In this document: piece by piece, positions 14,555 through 16,517 of the stretch | How the letters are laid out: the number at the start of each line of letters is the position of its first letter | How positions within the stretch are numbered: the stretch's first letter is position 1 | Assembly: GCA_902469965.1 (NCBI GenBank) | Contig: CABREP010000051.1 | Span: 1-16,517 of the forward strand | Length of the DNA stretch: 16,517 nucleotides | Direction of reading: 5' to 3' | Origin: Egerieimonas sp900552095 | Lineage (GTDB): Bacteria > Bacillota > Clostridia > Lachnospirales > Lachnospiraceae | The notes under the pieces: generated by a model | Told to the model about the DNA's origin: nothing | Database searches by the model: none | What the model saw: the letters and a program-made list of their open reading frames with translations, nothing else | Position numbers and translations under genes: made by a program

Positions 14555-15658
14555 ATGGCTGGTTCAACTTTTGGCAAAAATTTTACAGTAACCACCTGGG
14601 GGGAATCCCACGGCCGGGCTGTGGGGGCGGTGATCGATGGCTGCCCCGCCGGACTTCCTCTCTGTGAGGAAGATATCCAGGTCTTTCTGGATCGCAGGAA
14701 ACCGGGGCAGAGCCGCTTTACAACGGCCCGCAGAGAATCCGACACCGTACAGATCCTGTCCGGTGTCTTTGAGGGAAAAACCACCGGAACCCCCATCTCC
14801 CTTCTGATTCCCAATGAAGATCAGCGCTCCCGGGATTACGGCGATCTGGCTTCCTGTTACCGTCCGGGACACGCAGACTATACCTTTGAAAAAAAGTACG
14901 GGATCCGCGACTACCGGGGCGGCGGCCGCTCCTCCGGACGGGAGACCATCGGCCGGGTAGCGGCAGGCGCTGTCGCCTCCCTGATTCTCTCCGCCCTTGG
15001 AATCACTGTGACTGCCTATACCAGGTCGATCGGAGCTGTCTCCTGTTCTTCTTTCAGCAGGGAGGAAATCCAAAAGAATCCTCTTTTTATGCCGGACGCC
15101 AAAGCCGCCGCCAGAGCTCAGGAAATCCTGAATTTCTACATGAGCCGTCAGGACTCTGTGGGCGGGATCATTGAATGTGTGGCAGAAGGACTGCCCGCCG
15201 GCCTTGGCGATCCCGTTTTTGACAAGCTGGACGCTCTTCTGGGACAGGCTATTTTCTCCATCGGCGCTGTAAAAGGGGTAGAGATCGGGGACGGTTTCGG
15301 TGCAGCCCTCGCCACCGGAACCACCAACAATGATCCTTTCCGGATTAATCTGGTCGGCAAAACTGAAAAATGTTCCAACCATGCCGGAGGGGTCCTGGGA
15401 GGAATCAGTGACGGAAGCCCTCTGATCGTGCGCGCCGCCATCAAACCCACCCCTTCCGTCGCCGCCGACCAGCCCACCGTCACCACCGACGGAAAAGAAA
15501 AGCTGCTCTCCATACACGGACGCCATGATCCGGTGATCGTCCCACGGGCCGTCGTCGTCGTAGAATCCATGACTGCCCTGGTGCTTACCGATCTGCTTCT
15601 TGCAGATCTGGGAGACCGGATGGACACCCTTCTCCAGGTGTGGGGAAAAGAAAGATAA
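14555..15658 (+). CDS. aroC: Chorismate synthase
   Basis: Last step of the shikimate pathway: 5-enolpyruvylshikimate-3-phosphate to chorismate, using reduced FMN. The 367-residue protein is full length. Key motifs are WGESHGRAVG (15-24, H19), RRKPGQSRFTTARRESD (47-63), CYRPGHADYTFEKKYG (101-116, H106), RGGGRSSGRETIGRVAAGA (121-139), the NHAGGVLGGISDGSPL segment in the second half, and GRHDPVIVPRAVVVVESM near the end. ATG 14555 has a GAGGA a few bases upstream and the family's MAGSTFGK-type N-terminus. It stands alone, with its own promoter and terminator, and no other aro genes are next to it in this window. Confidence 0.97.
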   Translation: MAGSTFGKNFTVTTWGESHGRAVGAVIDGCPAGLPLCEEDIQVFLDRRKPGQSRFTTARRESDTVQILSGVFEGKTTGTPISLLIPNEDQRSRDYGDLASCYRPGHADYTFEKKYGIRDYRGGGRSSGRETIGRVAAGAVASLILSALGITVTAYTRSIGAVSCSSFSREEIQKNPLFMPDAKAAARAQEILNFYMSRQDSVGGIIECVAEGLPAGLGDPVFDKLDALLGQAIFSIGAVKGVEIGDGFGAALATGTTNNDPFRINLVGKTEKCSNHAGGVLGGISDGSPLIVRAAIKPTPSVAADQPTVTTDGKEKLLSIHGRHDPVIVPRAVVVVESMTALVLTDLLLADLGDRMDTLLQVWGKER

Positions 15659-15660
15659 AA

Positions 15661-15696
15661 CTGCCGCGGGCTTATACCCGCGGCAGACTCTTTTTT
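15661..15696. terminator. Bidirectional terminator between aroC and the lactonase-family gene
   Basis: A perfect 10-bp GC-rich stem (CTGCCGCGGG / CCCGCGGCAG) around the loop CTTATA, with TTTTTT at 15691-15696 on the plus strand and TTTT directly after the stem on the minus strand. It starts 2 nt after the aroC stop and serves both convergent genes. Confidence 0.93.
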
Positions 15697-15710
15697 CCGT
15701 TCTTTCTTTT

Positions 15711-16517
15711 TTATTCTTCCGTTCCCACTTCTGTGATCAGGATACAGTTTGGCGTATCCACCTTCATAGGCTTTCCCTTCATCACCAGAACATTTTTCTC
15801 ATAATCAATGGTAAACGTGGTGATGCTGTTAGACTCGTGATTCACCGATGCAATATGTTTTCCATCTGGAAAGAGCCCCAGCGCTTTGGGATATTCCCCG
15901 CTGATGGGCAGGGCAAACTTCTTCGTCAGCATACCGTTCTGCGGATCGATCGAGAACATGGCCACCGAATTATCTCCCGCAGTGGAAGAAAACAGATACT
16001 TCCCATCAGGGGAGATCGCCAGTGCCTCCGCCGCATCGTGGAGAATGTCCAGCTCATCGGAAAGCGTATCGATCTTCTGGATCCGCTCGAATTCCGGAAG
16101 ATTTCCCTCTCCATTATAAGAGTACACCGCCACTTCATTGCTCAGTTCAAAGAGGATATACGCATACTTTCCATCGGCGGAGAAAAGCATGGTTCTGGGA
16201 CCGCTCTCCCTCTTGCAGCGCACAATATCCACCAGTTCCAGCTTGTGCTTCCTCGTATTGATCCGGTACACCTTCACCTGGTCAATGCCGTTATCCACCG
16301 CACACAGATATTTATTATCCGGCGTGGGAATCACACAGCTTACATGGGGACGGAAATTCCGCTCCGCCACACTTCCGATCCCTTTATGGAACACACCGTC
16401 AAAAATGCTTCCCAAACGCCCGTCCCGATGCGTGTGAACAACCGTCACCTTCCCATCGTGATACCCTGCCACAAAAAGATATTTTCCGGTAGTATCTACC
16501 GAGAGATGGCAACCGCG
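15711..16517 (-). CDS. Lactonase family protein, 7-bladed beta-propeller (5' end outside window)
   Basis: The frame is open to the right edge, giving 268 codons before the TAA at 15711-15713, so the N-terminal part (roughly 70-80 residues in this family) is outside the window. It matches the 6-phosphogluconolactonase (YkgB/Pgl-type) propeller family: repeated blade motifs GCHLSVDTTGKYLFVAGYHDG, FRPHVSCVIPTPDNKYLCAVD, GPRTMLFSADGKYAYILFEL, EALAISPDGKYLFSS and YPKALGLFPDGKHIASVN. In Escherichia coli, Pgl hydrolyses 6-phosphogluconolactone in the oxidative pentose phosphate pathway. Related propellers act on other sugar lactones, so the substrate is not certain. An in-frame GTG at 16472 is not the start because homologous sequence continues upstream of it. 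Confidence 0.9.
   Translation of the reverse strand, partial: RGCHLSVDTTGKYLFVAGYHDGKVTVVHTHRDGRLGSIFDGVFHKGIGSVAERNFRPHVSCVIPTPDNKYLCAVDNGIDQVKVYRINTRKHKLELVDIVRCKRESGPRTMLFSADGKYAYILFELSNEVAVYSYNGEGNLPEFERIQKIDTLSDELDILHDAAEALAISPDGKYLFSSTAGDNSVAMFSIDPQNGMLTKKFALPISGEYPKALGLFPDGKHIASVNHESNSITTFTIDYEKNVLVMKGKPMKVDTPNCILITEVGTEE

Noticed and set aside
15148..15627. Minus-strand frames antisense to aroC
   Set aside because: Serine-, proline- and arginine-rich shadows of a complete chorismate synthase, without ribosome binding sites or domains.

Overview
The window reads as chromosomal DNA of an anaerobic Firmicute, most likely a Lachnospiraceae-type clostridium. Supporting signs are the dgt-dnaG gene pair, LrgA/LrgB and YitT membrane proteins, strong AGGAGG-type ribosome binding sites with frequent GTG starts, consensus sigma-A promoters, a moderate base composition, and a molybdenum hydroxylase operon typical of gut clostridia. 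The genus cannot be fixed from sequence alone. No phage, insertion sequence, CRISPR array or rRNA is seen.

Layout, left to right. (1) 1-1678, minus strand: dgt (HD-domain dNTP triphosphohydrolase) followed by the 5' part of dnaG (primase), which runs off the left edge. (2) 1806-2862, minus: overlapping lrgA-lrgB pair (CidA/LrgA plus CidB/LrgB membrane proteins). (3) 3043-3906, plus: a yitT-family membrane protein with its own promoter and a frameshifted C-terminus. (4) 4007-4090, plus: tRNA-Leu with anticodon AAG, between a near-perfect promoter and a strong terminator. (5) 4139-9665, minus: an operon for import and hydroxylation of a purine-like substrate, in transcription order NCS2 permease, FAD subunit (frameshifted), 2Fe-2S subunit, molybdopterin subunit, and a MobA/MocA-like nucleotidyltransferase. 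The last four genes are joined by 4-nt GTGA/ATGA overlaps and end at a terminator shared with the tRNA. (6) 9783-14372, minus: corA-type transporter, a rhomboid-fold protein with a zinc ribbon, pyruvate kinase and a divergent diaminopimelate-decarboxylase-like enzyme, probably read from one consensus promoter at 14435-14463. (7) 14555-15658, plus: aroC (chorismate synthase) from a divergent promoter. (8) 15711-16517, minus: a beta-propeller lactonase-family protein, convergent with aroC across a bidirectional terminator and cut by the right edge.

The best candidate for a system is the molybdenum hydroxylase operon: the permease would bring in a purine or related heterocycle, the three-subunit enzyme would hydroxylate it, and the nucleotidyltransferase would finish the molybdenum cofactor. 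Two points make it notable: the FAD subunit is broken exactly at its second FAD-contact loop, and several residues that define xanthine specificity in the bovine enzyme do not seem to be present. A second frame-breaking lesion lies in yitT. Both lesions could be deletions between short direct repeats, or assembly errors. Other points of interest are the rhomboid-like protein without a catalytic histidine, the divergent LysA-like enzyme, and the A34-containing tRNA-Leu.
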